Assembly (NCBI GenBank): GCA_020024215.1
Contig: JAHHUC010000010.1
Span: forward strand, 1 to 40,732
From: Oscillospiraceae bacterium
GTDB lineage: Bacteria > Bacillota > Clostridia > Oscillospirales > Ruminococcaceae
DNA: 40,732 bases
Direction of reading: 5' to 3'
The notes under the pieces: generated by a model
Seen by the model: only the letters and a program-made list of their open reading frames with translations
Databases searched by the model: none
Told to the model about the DNA's origin: nothing
Made by a program: the position numbers and the translations under genes
Part shown: positions 1-7,503 of the stretch, one piece after another
Layout: every line of letters starts with the position of its first letter
Position numbering within the stretch: the stretch's first letter is position 1

Positions 1-1
1 C

Positions 2-265
2 GGATTGAAGTGTGAAGAAAGAAGCGCCCGCTTTATCTGCTGTATCTGCGTTGTTACAAAATGCGGTGAATACACCTTTGAGGGCGTTTTGGAAGGCAGG
101 ATAGCAAACGAGATAAAAGGCTCCAACGGCTTTGGCTATGACCCCATATTCTCAGTGGGAGAAAAAACCACCGCAGAGCTTTCAGACGAAGAAAAGGATG
201 AAATAAGCCACAGGGGAAGAGCTTTAAAAAAATTGCAGCAAAGCTTTTCCTCAATCAAATTTTAA
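2..265 (+). CDS. rdgB: RdgB/HAM1 dITP/XTP pyrophosphatase, 3' part only
   Basis: This is the C-terminal part of a non-canonical purine NTP pyrophosphatase. The family hydrolyses dITP, XTP and ITP to monophosphates and keeps deaminated purines out of DNA and RNA. The signature block GFGYDPIF is followed by KTTAEL and then ISHRGRAL, the typical family ending that contacts the purine base. The N-terminal half, with the phosphate-binding segment, lies before the window. The frame is open from base 2, so the TTG at 5 is not taken as a start. It heads the plus-strand run to yhbY, 14 bases further on. The family is confident and the full length cannot be judged. Confidence 0.9.
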   Translation, partial: GLKCEERSARFICCICVVTKCGEYTFEGVLEGRIANEIKGSNGFGYDPIFSVGEKTTAELSDEEKDEISHRGRALKKLQQSFSSIKF

Positions 266-279
266 TCAGAGGGATTTTT

Positions 280-570
280 ATGGAATTAACATCTAAACAA
301 AGAGCAAAATTAAGAAGCATTGCACAGACAGAGGACACCATTGCGCAGTTTGGAAAGGATGAGCTTTCCTCAGCACAGATAGACATGATAGACAAGGCGC
401 TGGAAAAAAGGGAGATAGTAAAATGCTCCTGCCTTGAAACATCGCCTTACACCCCGAGAGAGCTTATGGATATTCTGGCAGAAAAGACCGATTCCCTTCC
501 TGTCACAGCCATAGGCAGAAAGTTTGTTTTATATAGGCAAAACAAAAAGAAACCTCAAATAAAGCTTTAA
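280..570 (+). CDS. yhbY: YhbY-type CRM-domain RNA-binding protein
   Basis: A 96-residue protein consisting of a single CRM domain. YhbY proteins bind pre-50S ribosomal particles and help ribosome assembly. Family marks seen here are the opening LTSKQRAKLRSIA, a central helix with ALEKREIVK, and the ending TAIGRKFVLYRQ, the usual GxxxVLYR strand of this fold. Length is normal for the family. The ATG at 280 follows an AGAGGG ribosome binding site. It sits between rdgB and nadD-yqeK with short gaps, a common Firmicute arrangement, so co-transcription is likely. Confidence 0.93.
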   Translation: MELTSKQRAKLRSIAQTEDTIAQFGKDELSSAQIDMIDKALEKREIVKCSCLETSPYTPRELMDILAEKTDSLPVTAIGRKFVLYRQNKKKPQIKL

Positions 571-586
571 TCAGAGGGGGATTTTT

Positions 587-1747
587 TTGAAAATCGGAAT
601 TTATGGCGGAACCTTCAACCCCATACACAAGGGCCATGTGCATTTTGCAAAAATGGCTGTCAGGGAGCTGGGACTTGATAAGGTAATTTTAATTCCCGAC
701 AATATACCTCCCCACAAGGAAAGCATGGGAATCGCCCCTTCATATCATCGTATGCAGATGTGCCTTTTAGCCGTTGAGCAGGAGGAAAAAATTGAAGTTT
801 CCGATATGGAGATTAAAAGACAGGGCATAAGCTATACAGTGGATACCTTAAAGGAAATTAAAAGGAAAAATCCTGATGCAGAGCTGTTTCTTTTGACCGG
901 GACAGATATGTTCCTCACCATTGACAAATGGAAATCCGCAGCTGAAATAATGACGCTGTCAACAGCAGTAGGCGCTCCCAGGACAAAGGAGGATTTGCCA
1001 AGGCTCCTTAAAAAGGAAAGGGAAATAACAGAGAGAGGACTTAAATGCAGGGTACTTCCTCTTACGCCTGTTGAAACATCATCAACAGAAATAAGAAACG
1101 GCTGTGAGGACGGTCTTGACAAAAAGGTTTTAAGCTATATTGAGCAGAATTCCCTGTACGGCTGTCCCTTAAAATTCAATGTGGATTTGGATAAAATGAA
1201 GGAGAAGGTGAGGGCTATGCTCTCCCCCTTCAGATTTCAGCACTCCTTGAATGTGGCAGATGAGGCGGTGACCTTAGGCAGAATAAACGGCTGTGATCTC
1301 ACCCTTTGCTATATAGCAGGACTTCTGCACGACAGTTTAAAGGAAATCAGCAAGGATGAAATGTTGAAAATCCTTAAAGATACTGATATAATAAACGACA
1401 AGGCATTTCTGCTTTCCCCTAAAATATGGCACGGATATGCAGCAGCCTTATGCCTGGGGGAAAAATTCGGTATCTATTCAAAGGATATAAAGGACGCTGT
1501 GGCATATCACTCAACAGCCGGGGCAAATATGTCGCTTTTGTCAAAAATCATCTATATGGCTGATCTTTTAAGCGCAGACAGAAGCTTTCCTAAGGTGGAT
1601 GAGCTGAGGGAAAAAACTCACCTCTGCTTGGATGCAGGACTTTTAGAGGCGCTTCAATTTTCAATAAACAGCCTTATAAAGGAGGAAAAGCCTCTGCTTT
1701 ACTCCACAATAAATGCATATAATGAGCTAGTGATGAAGGAGGAATAG
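587..1747 (+). CDS. nadD-yqeK: NadD-YqeK fusion: nicotinate-nucleotide adenylyltransferase plus HD-domain Ap4A hydrolase-like
   Basis: A 386-residue two-domain protein. Residues 1 to about 195 are NadD, which makes deamido-NAD from NaMN and ATP: GIYGGTFNPIHKGH near the start carries the nucleotidyltransferase HxGH motif, and SSTEIRN near residue 165 is the ISSTxIR motif. Residues from about 205 to the end are a YqeK-type HD domain with HSLNV, LLHD, a second histidine in VAYHST and a late aspartate in YMADLLSADR, matching metal ligands of that family, whose members split diadenosine tetraphosphate. In most relatives these are two adjacent genes; here one frame runs through both. The TTG start at 587 is chosen because AGAGGGGG lies 6 bases upstream. 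rsfS starts one base after the stop. Confidence 0.93.
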   Translation: MKIGIYGGTFNPIHKGHVHFAKMAVRELGLDKVILIPDNIPPHKESMGIAPSYHRMQMCLLAVEQEEKIEVSDMEIKRQGISYTVDTLKEIKRKNPDAELFLLTGTDMFLTIDKWKSAAEIMTLSTAVGAPRTKEDLPRLLKKEREITERGLKCRVLPLTPVETSSTEIRNGCEDGLDKKVLSYIEQNSLYGCPLKFNVDLDKMKEKVRAMLSPFRFQHSLNVADEAVTLGRINGCDLTLCYIAGLLHDSLKEISKDEMLKILKDTDIINDKAFLLSPKIWHGYAAALCLGEKFGIYSKDIKDAVAYHSTAGANMSLLSKIIYMADLLSADRSFPKVDELREKTHLCLDAGLLEALQFSINSLIKEEKPLLYSTINAYNELVMKEE

Positions 1748-1748
1748 T

Positions 1749-2099
1749 ATGACACCAAAGGAAAGAGCTGTGCAGATTGCAAGGATATTGGATGAAAAAA
1801 AGGCTTTGGATATAAAGGTTCTTCACATAGGGGATCTTACTTCCATCGGAGATTATTTCATAGTTGCAACCGGAACGAGCACCACACAGGTCAAGGCACT
1901 GAGCGATGAGGTTGACAGAGTGCTTTCAAGTGAAGGCCTTGAGCCTAAGAGAATTGAGGGCTTTCAGGGCGCCAGCTGGATTTTGATGGACTATTATGAT
2001 GTTATAGTCCATATCTTCCAAAAGGAGACAAGAGAATTTTACCAGCTGGAAAGGCTGTGGGCAGATGCACCGGAAATACCCTTTTTGGAGGAAAAATAA
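1749..2099 (+). CDS. rsfS: Ribosome silencing factor RsfS (Iojap family)
   Basis: A 116-residue Iojap/RsfS protein. The family binds ribosomal protein uL14 and blocks joining of the subunits when nutrients run short. Family marks are the N-terminal helix, the block IGDYFIVATGTSTTQVKALSDEV, and GFQGASWILMDYYDVIVHIF followed by FYQLERLWADAP, which is the standard C-terminal block. Length is normal. The ATG at 1749 follows AAGGAGGAAT, which overlaps the end of nadD-yqeK, so translation is probably coupled. The order nadD, yqeK, rsfS is conserved in Firmicutes. Confidence 0.96.
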   Translation: MTPKERAVQIARILDEKKALDIKVLHIGDLTSIGDYFIVATGTSTTQVKALSDEVDRVLSSEGLEPKRIEGFQGASWILMDYYDVIVHIFQKETREFYQLERLWADAPEIPFLEEK

Positions 2100-2115
2100 A
2101 TAGGAGGCATTAGCT

Positions 2116-4521
2116 TTGAAATACAACTACAATGAAATAGAGAAAAAATGGCAGAAAATTTGGGAGGAAAAAAAGGCCTTTGCAGCATCGGATGATTACA
2201 CCAAGCCTAAATTTTATGCCCTTGTTGAATTTCCGTACCCTTCCGGTCAGGGACTTCATGTGGGCCATCCCCGCTCCTACACGGCTTTGGATATAATCTC
2301 CAGAAAAAAGAGGATGCAGGGCTACAATGTGCTTTATCCTATGGGCTGGGACGCCTTCGGCCTGCCCACAGAAAACTATGCCATAAAGACACATATCCAC
2401 CCCGAAACAGTCACAAAAAACAATGTGGACAACTTTAAGCATCAGCTTAAGGCCTTGGGCCTCTCCTTTGACTGGGACAGGGAGATCAACACCACAGATC
2501 CCAATTATTACAAGTGGACACAGTGGATATTCCTCCAGCTTTTCAAAAAGGGACTTGCCTATAAGAAGGAAATGGCTGTAAACTGGTGTACCTCCTGCAA
2601 GTGCGTTTTGGCAAATGAGGAGGTTGTAAACGGCGAGTGTGAAAGATGCCACGGCGAGGTTGTCAGAAAGGTAAAGAGCCAGTGGATGCTGAAAATCACA
2701 GAATATGCCGACAGGCTCATCAAGGATTTGGATGAGGTTGATTACATTGAAAGGGTAAAGACAAGCCAGAAAAACTGGATAGGACGCTCAACCGGTGCAG
2801 AGGTTAGATTCAAAACCACAGAGGGCAGAGAATTGACCGTTTTCACCACACGCCCTGACACACTCTTTGGTGTGACATATATGGTAATGTCCCCGGAGCA
2901 CCCCTTTATTGAAAAGTGGAGGGACAGGCTCAGCAACTATGAGCAGGTGGCAGCATACAGGGAAAAGGCTGCCCACAAGTCAGACTTTGAAAGAAGCGAA
3001 TTGAACAAGGAAAAAACCGGAGTCAGGCTAGAGGGCGTTGCGGGAATAAACCCCGTAAACGGCAAGGAAATACCGATTTTCATTTCCGACTATGTGCTGA
3101 TGGGCTACGGCACAGGCGCTATTATGGCAGTTCCCGGCCATGACACAAGGGACTGGGAATTTGCAAAGAAATTCTCCCTCCCCATAATTGAGGTTGTCAA
3201 GGGCGGAGATGTGGAAAATGAGGCATTCACCGACTGCGCCGCCGGAATTATGACCAATTCCGGCTTTTTGGACGGATTGTCTGTTGAAGAAGCAAAGGTA
3301 AAGATAGTAAAATTCCTAAAGGAAAACAAGCTGGGCGAGGAAAAGGTAAACTTCAAGCTCCGCGACTGGGTATTCTCCCGTCAGAGATATTGGGGAGAGC
3401 CTATTCCCATCATCAACTGCCCCCACTGCGGCTATGTTCCCTTAGATGAGAGCGAGCTTCCCTTAAAGCTCCCTGAGGTTGAGAGCTATGAGCCCACAGA
3501 GGACGGTCAGTCACCTTTGGCAAACATCTCAGACTGGGTGAATGTAAAGTGCCCCAAATGCGGCTGTGATGCCAAGAGAGAGACAGACACAATGCCCCAG
3601 TGGGCAGGCTCCAGCTGGTATTATTTAAGATATTGCGACCCCACATTTGACGGCGGAATTGCAAGAAAGGAAGCTTTGGATTACTGGATGCCGGTTGACT
3701 GGTACAACGGAGGAATGGAGCACACCACTCTCCATCTGCTTTACAGCCGTTTCTGGCACAAGTTCCTCTATGATATAGGAATTGTTTCAACTCCTGAACC
3801 GTATGCCAAAAGAACCTCTCACGGCATGATTTTAGGCGAGAACGGCGAAAAGATGAGCAAATCCCGAGGAAATGTGGTAAACCCCGACGATATAGTTGCA
3901 AACTACGGCGCAGACACATTGAGGCTTTATGAGATGTTCATAGGGGACTTTGAAAAGGCTGCTCCGTGGAATACAAGCTCCATAAAGGGCTGCAAGAGAT
4001 TCTTAGAGAGAGTTTGGTCACTTGCCGATATCATGACTGATGAGTACAGCTACTCAAAGGAGTTGGAAAGCTCCTTCCACAAGACCGTCAAGAAGGTCAC
4101 AGAGGACACAGAGCAGCTTAAATTCAATACTGCCATAGCTTCTTTGATGGCTCTCTTAAACGAAATTTCTGATAAGAAGTCCGTCACAAGAAAGGAAATG
4201 GAAACATTCATACTGCTGCTTAATCCCTTTGCCCCTCACATAACTGAGGAAATGTGGGAAATATGCAAATTCCCCGGCATGGTATTCCAACAGAGCTGGC
4301 CGGAATATTCTGAGGAAAAGTGTGTTGATTCCGAGATTGAGATGGTGGTTCAAATTCTGGGCAAGGTGAGGGCAAAGATAAATGTCTCCCCCTCTGATTC
4401 TCAGGATGAGATTATCAAAAAGGCAAAAAGCCATCCTGATATACAAAAGCTTACAGAGGGCAAAACCTTTGTAAAGGAAATATTCGTACCAAAAAAGCTG
4501 GTAAACTTTGTTGTAAAGTAG
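2116..4521 (+). CDS. leuS: Leucyl-tRNA synthetase
   Basis: An 801-residue class I aminoacyl-tRNA synthetase charging tRNA-Leu. HVGH at residues 48-51 is the HIGH motif and KMSKS at 579-583 the second ATP signature. A CxxC...CxxC zinc module lies near residues 160-180 (CTSC, CERC), and a second CPHC/CPKC pair near 435-475. The CP1 editing insert contains TTRPDTLFG and the GYGTGAIMAVPGHDTRD block. C-terminal anticodon-binding and Leu-specific domains are complete, and length is normal. The TTG start at 2116 is preceded by TAGGAGG at 2101. Last gene of the operon; no T-box is seen directly before it. Confidence 0.97.
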   Translation: MKYNYNEIEKKWQKIWEEKKAFAASDDYTKPKFYALVEFPYPSGQGLHVGHPRSYTALDIISRKKRMQGYNVLYPMGWDAFGLPTENYAIKTHIHPETVTKNNVDNFKHQLKALGLSFDWDREINTTDPNYYKWTQWIFLQLFKKGLAYKKEMAVNWCTSCKCVLANEEVVNGECERCHGEVVRKVKSQWMLKITEYADRLIKDLDEVDYIERVKTSQKNWIGRSTGAEVRFKTTEGRELTVFTTRPDTLFGVTYMVMSPEHPFIEKWRDRLSNYEQVAAYREKAAHKSDFERSELNKEKTGVRLEGVAGINPVNGKEIPIFISDYVLMGYGTGAIMAVPGHDTRDWEFAKKFSLPIIEVVKGGDVENEAFTDCAAGIMTNSGFLDGLSVEEAKVKIVKFLKENKLGEEKVNFKLRDWVFSRQRYWGEPIPIINCPHCGYVPLDESELPLKLPEVESYEPTEDGQSPLANISDWVNVKCPKCGCDAKRETDTMPQWAGSSWYYLRYCDPTFDGGIARKEALDYWMPVDWYNGGMEHTTLHLLYSRFWHKFLYDIGIVSTPEPYAKRTSHGMILGENGEKMSKSRGNVVNPDDIVANYGADTLRLYEMFIGDFEKAAPWNTSSIKGCKRFLERVWSLADIMTDEYSYSKELESSFHKTVKKVTEDTEQLKFNTAIASLMALLNEISDKKSVTRKEMETFILLLNPFAPHITEEMWEICKFPGMVFQQSWPEYSEEKCVDSEIEMVVQILGKVRAKINVSPSDSQDEIIKKAKSHPDIQKLTEGKTFVKEIFVPKKLVNFVVK

Positions 4522-4532
4522 GTAAAATCCTA

Positions 4533-4561
4533 TTGACAATAAGCCTCTGTTTAGATATAAT
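4533..4561 (+). promoter_or_regulatory. Consensus sigma-A promoter of rpsU
   Basis: TTGACA at 4533-4538 and TATAAT at 4556-4561 are separated by exactly 17 bases, a full match to the housekeeping consensus. It lies just after the leuS stop and about 67 bases before rpsU, so the ribosomal gene has its own strong promoter. Confidence 0.9.
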
Positions 4562-4627
4562 GGTTGTGTTGTACTGTAAGTATTACAGCATAAATACTCC
4601 TGCCTTGGGCGTGAGGAGGGAAATTAG

Positions 4628-4804
4628 ATGTCAGAAATCAGAATTAAAGATAACGAATCCTTAGACAGCGCACTTCGCAGATTCAAGAGATCCTGTGCAA
4701 AGAGCGGTGTTCTTCAGGAGGTGCGCAAGAGAGAGCATTATGAAAAGCCCTCTGTTAAGCGTAAGAAGAAGTCTGAGGCTGCCAGAAAGAGAAAGTTTAA
4801 GTAA
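4628..4804 (+). CDS. rpsU: Small ribosomal subunit protein bS21
   Basis: A 58-residue, very basic protein that I translated directly. It begins MSEIRIKDNESLDSALRRFK and ends in a lysine/arginine-rich tail (SVKRKKKSEAARKRKFK). This is bS21, a late-assembling 30S protein located near the anti-Shine-Dalgarno end of 16S rRNA. Size and the RRFKR core are typical. GAGGAGGG about 7 bases upstream supports the ATG at 4628. It has its own promoter (4533-4561) and terminator (4818-4857), forming a single-gene unit. Confidence 0.97.
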   Translation: MSEIRIKDNESLDSALRRFKRSCAKSGVLQEVRKREHYEKPSVKRKKKSEAARKRKFK

Positions 4805-4817
4805 TTAAACGAATTTG

Positions 4818-4857
4818 AAGACTGCGGGGTTTTTCCTTTGCAGTCTTTTAATTTTTA
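4818..4857 (+). terminator. Intrinsic terminator after rpsU
   Basis: AAGACTGC (4818-4825) pairs with GCAGTCTT (4840-4847) across a 14-base loop, followed by a T-rich tract. It ends the rpsU unit just before the yqeG-like gene. Confidence 0.8.
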
Positions 4858-4878
4858 TTCCAAAAAAGGAGAAAAACG

Positions 4879-5379
4879 GTGTTTATACTTTTCCCCCATG
4901 CTATCTTCCACAGAATAACAGATATTCCCTTTGAATTTTTTAAGGAGAAGGGAATAAATACACTTATATTGGATGTGGACAACACACTTACAACCCATGA
5001 CAATCCGGTTCCGGCACAAGGTGTCATCCCCTGGCTCAGAGACGCAGAAAAAGAAGGCTTAAAGCTTATCATACTTTCCAACAACAGCGAGGAAAGGGTT
5101 ATTCCCTTTGCAAGGCTGCTCTCCTTGGATTTTGAAGCCCACGGCAGAAAGCCCCTTTCTGACGGATTTGAAAGAATTGTGAAAAGACTTGGCAAAAAGC
5201 CCTGCGAATGTTGTCTTATAGGCGATCAGCTGTTCACCGACATTCTGGGCGGAAGGCTTTTTGGCATTTACTGTATTCTTGTGGATTATATGGAAATTGA
5301 AAAAACAGGCTTTTTTAAGTTTAAAAGAGCCTTAGAAAGATTTTTTATGAGGTTTTACAGGCATGAAAGAGCATCCTAA
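4879..5379 (+). CDS. yqeG: YqeG family HAD-IIIA phosphatase
   Basis: A 166-residue HAD-superfamily protein. Motif I is DVDNTLT near residue 32 (DxDxT with the nucleophile and acid/base aspartates), motif II is the serine/asparagine of ILSNNSEERV, and motif IV is GDQLFTDILGG. YqeG-type proteins are small HAD-IIIA phosphatases; the substrate is not settled, and some relatives act on phosphatidylglycerophosphate. No membrane segment is obvious. The GTG start at 4879 follows AAAAAAGGAG. Its last 17 bases overlap the next gene in a different frame, so the two are translationally linked. Confidence 0.88.
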   Translation: MFILFPHAIFHRITDIPFEFFKEKGINTLILDVDNTLTTHDNPVPAQGVIPWLRDAEKEGLKLIILSNNSEERVIPFARLLSLDFEAHGRKPLSDGFERIVKRLGKKPCECCLIGDQLFTDILGGRLFGIYCILVDYMEIEKTGFFKFKRALERFFMRFYRHERAS

Positions 5380-6232
5380 ATTCGGTCCTGCCGGCAATTC
5401 CCGGCTTTTTTATGACAAGGGCTTTAAAAAAACCGAGGATGCGCCTGCATACTTAAATGAGATGGGGCTTGATGCCTATGAATATCAGTGCGGCAGAGGT
5501 GTAAGAATAAATGAAGCAGCCTTTGCAAGGCTAAGGGAAAATGCTGTCAAAAACGGAATTTCCATAAGCCTTCATGCCCCCTATTATATCTCCCTTTCCT
5601 CAAGTGAGGAGGAAAAAAGGCTCAACTCCGTAAATTATATTCTGGATTCGGCAAGAGCTGTCCACCTTTTAGGCGGAAACAGAATAGTTGTTCATTCCGG
5701 CTCATGCTCGAAAATGAGCCGTGAACAGGCCTTGTCTCTTGCAAAGGATACACTTGCAGCAGCCTTGAGAGCATTGGAGGAAAATAATCTTTCACACATA
5801 AGAATATGCCCCGAAACAATGGGAAAGGTCAATCAGCTGGGCACATTGGATGAGGTGATAGAGCTTTGCACGCTTTCAGAATCCATGCTCCCCTGCATAG
5901 ATTTCGGCCACCTCAACGCAAGGAGCTTTGGAAATATGCAGACATATGAGCAGTTTGATTTGGCTTTGAAAAAGGTTGAAAGCAAGCTGGGCAGAGAAAG
6001 GCTAAAGGAATTTCACTCCCATTTTTCAAAGATAGAATTCACAAAGCCCGGCGGAGAAAAAAAGCACCTCACCTTTGAGGATGAAAATTTCGGCCCATCC
6101 TTTATTCCCTTGTCAGAGCTTATATACAAATATGACCTTCATCCCACCTTTATATGCGAGTCAGCAGGAACGCAGGATATTGATTCTCTGGCTATGAAAA
6201 GGATGTATGAGGATAATTTCAAAAGCAAGTAA
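5363..6232 (+). CDS. Endonuclease IV-like AP endonuclease (TIM-barrel, Nfo family)
   Basis: A 289-residue TIM-barrel protein resembling endonuclease IV, which cleaves DNA at abasic sites with three zinc ions. Likely metal ligands are in place and in the usual order: H in SLHAPYY, H in IVVHSGS, E in ICPETMGK, D and H in CIDFGHLNA, H in EFHSHFSKIEF, and E in FICESAG. Length is close to Nfo. It overlaps yqeG by 17 bases. The family assignment is firm. Whether it is the main Nfo or a divergent xylose-isomerase-like paralog cannot be settled from the sequence alone. Confidence 0.85.
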   Translation: MKEHPKFGPAGNSRLFYDKGFKKTEDAPAYLNEMGLDAYEYQCGRGVRINEAAFARLRENAVKNGISISLHAPYYISLSSSEEEKRLNSVNYILDSARAVHLLGGNRIVVHSGSCSKMSREQALSLAKDTLAAALRALEENNLSHIRICPETMGKVNQLGTLDEVIELCTLSESMLPCIDFGHLNARSFGNMQTYEQFDLALKKVESKLGRERLKEFHSHFSKIEFTKPGGEKKHLTFEDENFGPSFIPLSELIYKYDLHPTFICESAGTQDIDSLAMKRMYEDNFKSK

Positions 6233-6270
6233 TTTTTTCATAAAATCCCAAAAATTTATCTGCATAACTC

Positions 6271-6299
6271 TTGCATATTAGGAAGAATTAAGGTATCAT
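6271..6299 (+). promoter_or_regulatory. Probable sigma-A promoter of efp
   Basis: TTGCAT at 6271-6276 and TATCAT at 6294-6299 are 17 bases apart, about 42 bases before the efp start. Each box has a single or double mismatch to consensus and the spacing is ideal. Confidence 0.65.
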
Positions 6300-6340
6300 A
6301 TATTTTGTATGGAACTTTTGTATTTTTAGGAGGATATAAT

Positions 6341-6898
6341 ATGATTACCGCAGGCGATTTTCGTAACGGCGCTACATTTGATATGGAAGGCAATGTTTAT
6401 CAGATCATCGAGTTTCAGCATGTAAAACCCGGCAAGGGCGCAGCCTTTGTACGCACAAAGATCAGAAATGTGATCTCCGGTGCTGTGATTGAAAAGACCT
6501 TCAACCCCACAGATAAATTCCCCACAGCTTTCATTGAGCGCAAGGATATGCAGTACCTTTATCAGGACGGCGATCTTTATTACTTTATGGATAACGAAAC
6601 ATATGAGAATATTCCCATCAACGGGGATAAGCTGGGCGATGCCTTCAGGTTTGTAAAGGAAAACACAGACTGCAAGGTCCTTTCCTATAAGGGCGTTGTA
6701 TTCGGCGTAGAGCCCCCCACATTCATTGTTTTGGAGGTTACCAAGACAGAACCCGGTTTAAAGGGCGATACAGCTACAAACACACTCAAGCCGGCCACAC
6801 TTGAAACCGGAGCCGAGATCAGAATTCCTCTCTTCATCAACGAGGGCGATATGATCAAGGTAGATACAAGAACAGGAGAATATTTAGAGCGCGCATAA
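6341..6898 (+). CDS. efp: Elongation factor P
   Basis: A 185-residue EF-P, which rescues ribosomes stalled at proline stretches. Three beta-barrel domains are recognisable: the N-terminal KOW-like domain starting MITAGDFRNGATFDMEGNVY, the central OB domain, and the C-terminal OB domain ending in DTRTGEYLERA. The tip loop KPGKGAAF puts lysine 32 at the position that carries a modification in many bacteria. The start is placed at 6341, not at the upstream in-frame ATG (6309), because AGGAGG at 6328-6333 lies 7 bases before it and EF-P proteins begin with MITAGDF-like sequences. Confidence 0.97.
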   Translation: MITAGDFRNGATFDMEGNVYQIIEFQHVKPGKGAAFVRTKIRNVISGAVIEKTFNPTDKFPTAFIERKDMQYLYQDGDLYYFMDNETYENIPINGDKLGDAFRFVKENTDCKVLSYKGVVFGVEPPTFIVLEVTKTEPGLKGDTATNTLKPATLETGAEIRIPLFINEGDMIKVDTRTGEYLERA

Positions 6899-6941
6899 CG
6901 CTTTAAATAACCCAATTTTAATTTTAAGGGAGGATTTAACC

Positions 6942-7367
6942 ATGACTGTAACAGAAAGAGTAGCTTATTTGAAGGGCCTTGCAGAAGGTCTCAACATTGA
7001 TTCTTCTACAAAGGAAGGCAAGCTTTTGAATGCTATTGTAGATGTTCTGGATGATATCTCTTTTGAGCTTGCTGATACACAGGAAATTGTAGGCGAATTA
7101 AGCGACCAAATCGACATGATCGATGAAGACTTAGAGTCTGTTGAAGACTACCTCTACGATGAAGACGATGACGATGATGAGGACGAGGATGACGATGAGG
7201 ATATCTTTGAGGTCACCTGCCCCAACTGCGGCGACACCATCTATTTAGATGATGAAATGCTGGATATGGGAGAAATCGAGTGTCCCAACTGCCACGAGAA
7301 CTTGGAATTTGAGTTTGAAGAGTGTGAGTGTGAGGATGAGGACTGCGACTGCAAGGATAAGGACTAG
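6942..7367 (+). CDS. CD1247-like acidic zinc-ribbon protein
   Basis: A 141-residue protein with an N-terminal helical domain (MTVTERVAYLKGLAEGL... residues 1-60), a long acidic linker of almost only Asp and Glu (about residues 67-88), and a C-terminal zinc ribbon with CPNC and CPNC pairs (TCPNCGD, ECPNCHE). The tail adds more cysteines between Glu/Asp (EECECEDEDCDCKDKD). It matches the CD1247 N-terminal family of Clostridia, whose function is unknown. It starts 43 bases after efp and both end at the terminator at 7394-7423, so a shared transcript is likely. The tail could bind metal or a basic partner; that is inference. Confidence 0.8.
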   Translation: MTVTERVAYLKGLAEGLNIDSSTKEGKLLNAIVDVLDDISFELADTQEIVGELSDQIDMIDEDLESVEDYLYDEDDDDDEDEDDDEDIFEVTCPNCGDTIYLDDEMLDMGEIECPNCHENLEFEFEECECEDEDCDCKDKD

Positions 7368-7393
7368 GCTCTGTCCTTCAAGTTAATAAAAAG

Positions 7394-7423
7394 ACCTCGC
7401 AGAGATTTTCTGCGAGGTTTTTT
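7394..7423 (+). terminator. Intrinsic terminator of the efp unit
   Basis: ACCTCGCAGA (7394-7403) pairs perfectly with TCTGCGAGGT (7409-7418) across a 5-base loop, followed by a run of six T. Strong terminator. Confidence 0.92.
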
Positions 7424-7503
7424 AGTGAAAGAAAAATCCGACAAATTTCTATTTTTACTGCAAAAGGTTTTTATAAGGGCGTTCCCCTTTAGAAAGGATA
7501 CAT

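Noticed and set aside
3413..3919. A 168-codon frame on the minus strand inside leuS
   Set aside because: A shadow of the leuS zinc-binding and catalytic region, with no ribosome binding site or family match.
7150..7205. A possible short tandem repeat of GAT/GAC/GAG
   Set aside because: It is the codon pattern of the acidic linker in the CD1247-like protein, with mixed codons, not a repeated DNA unit.
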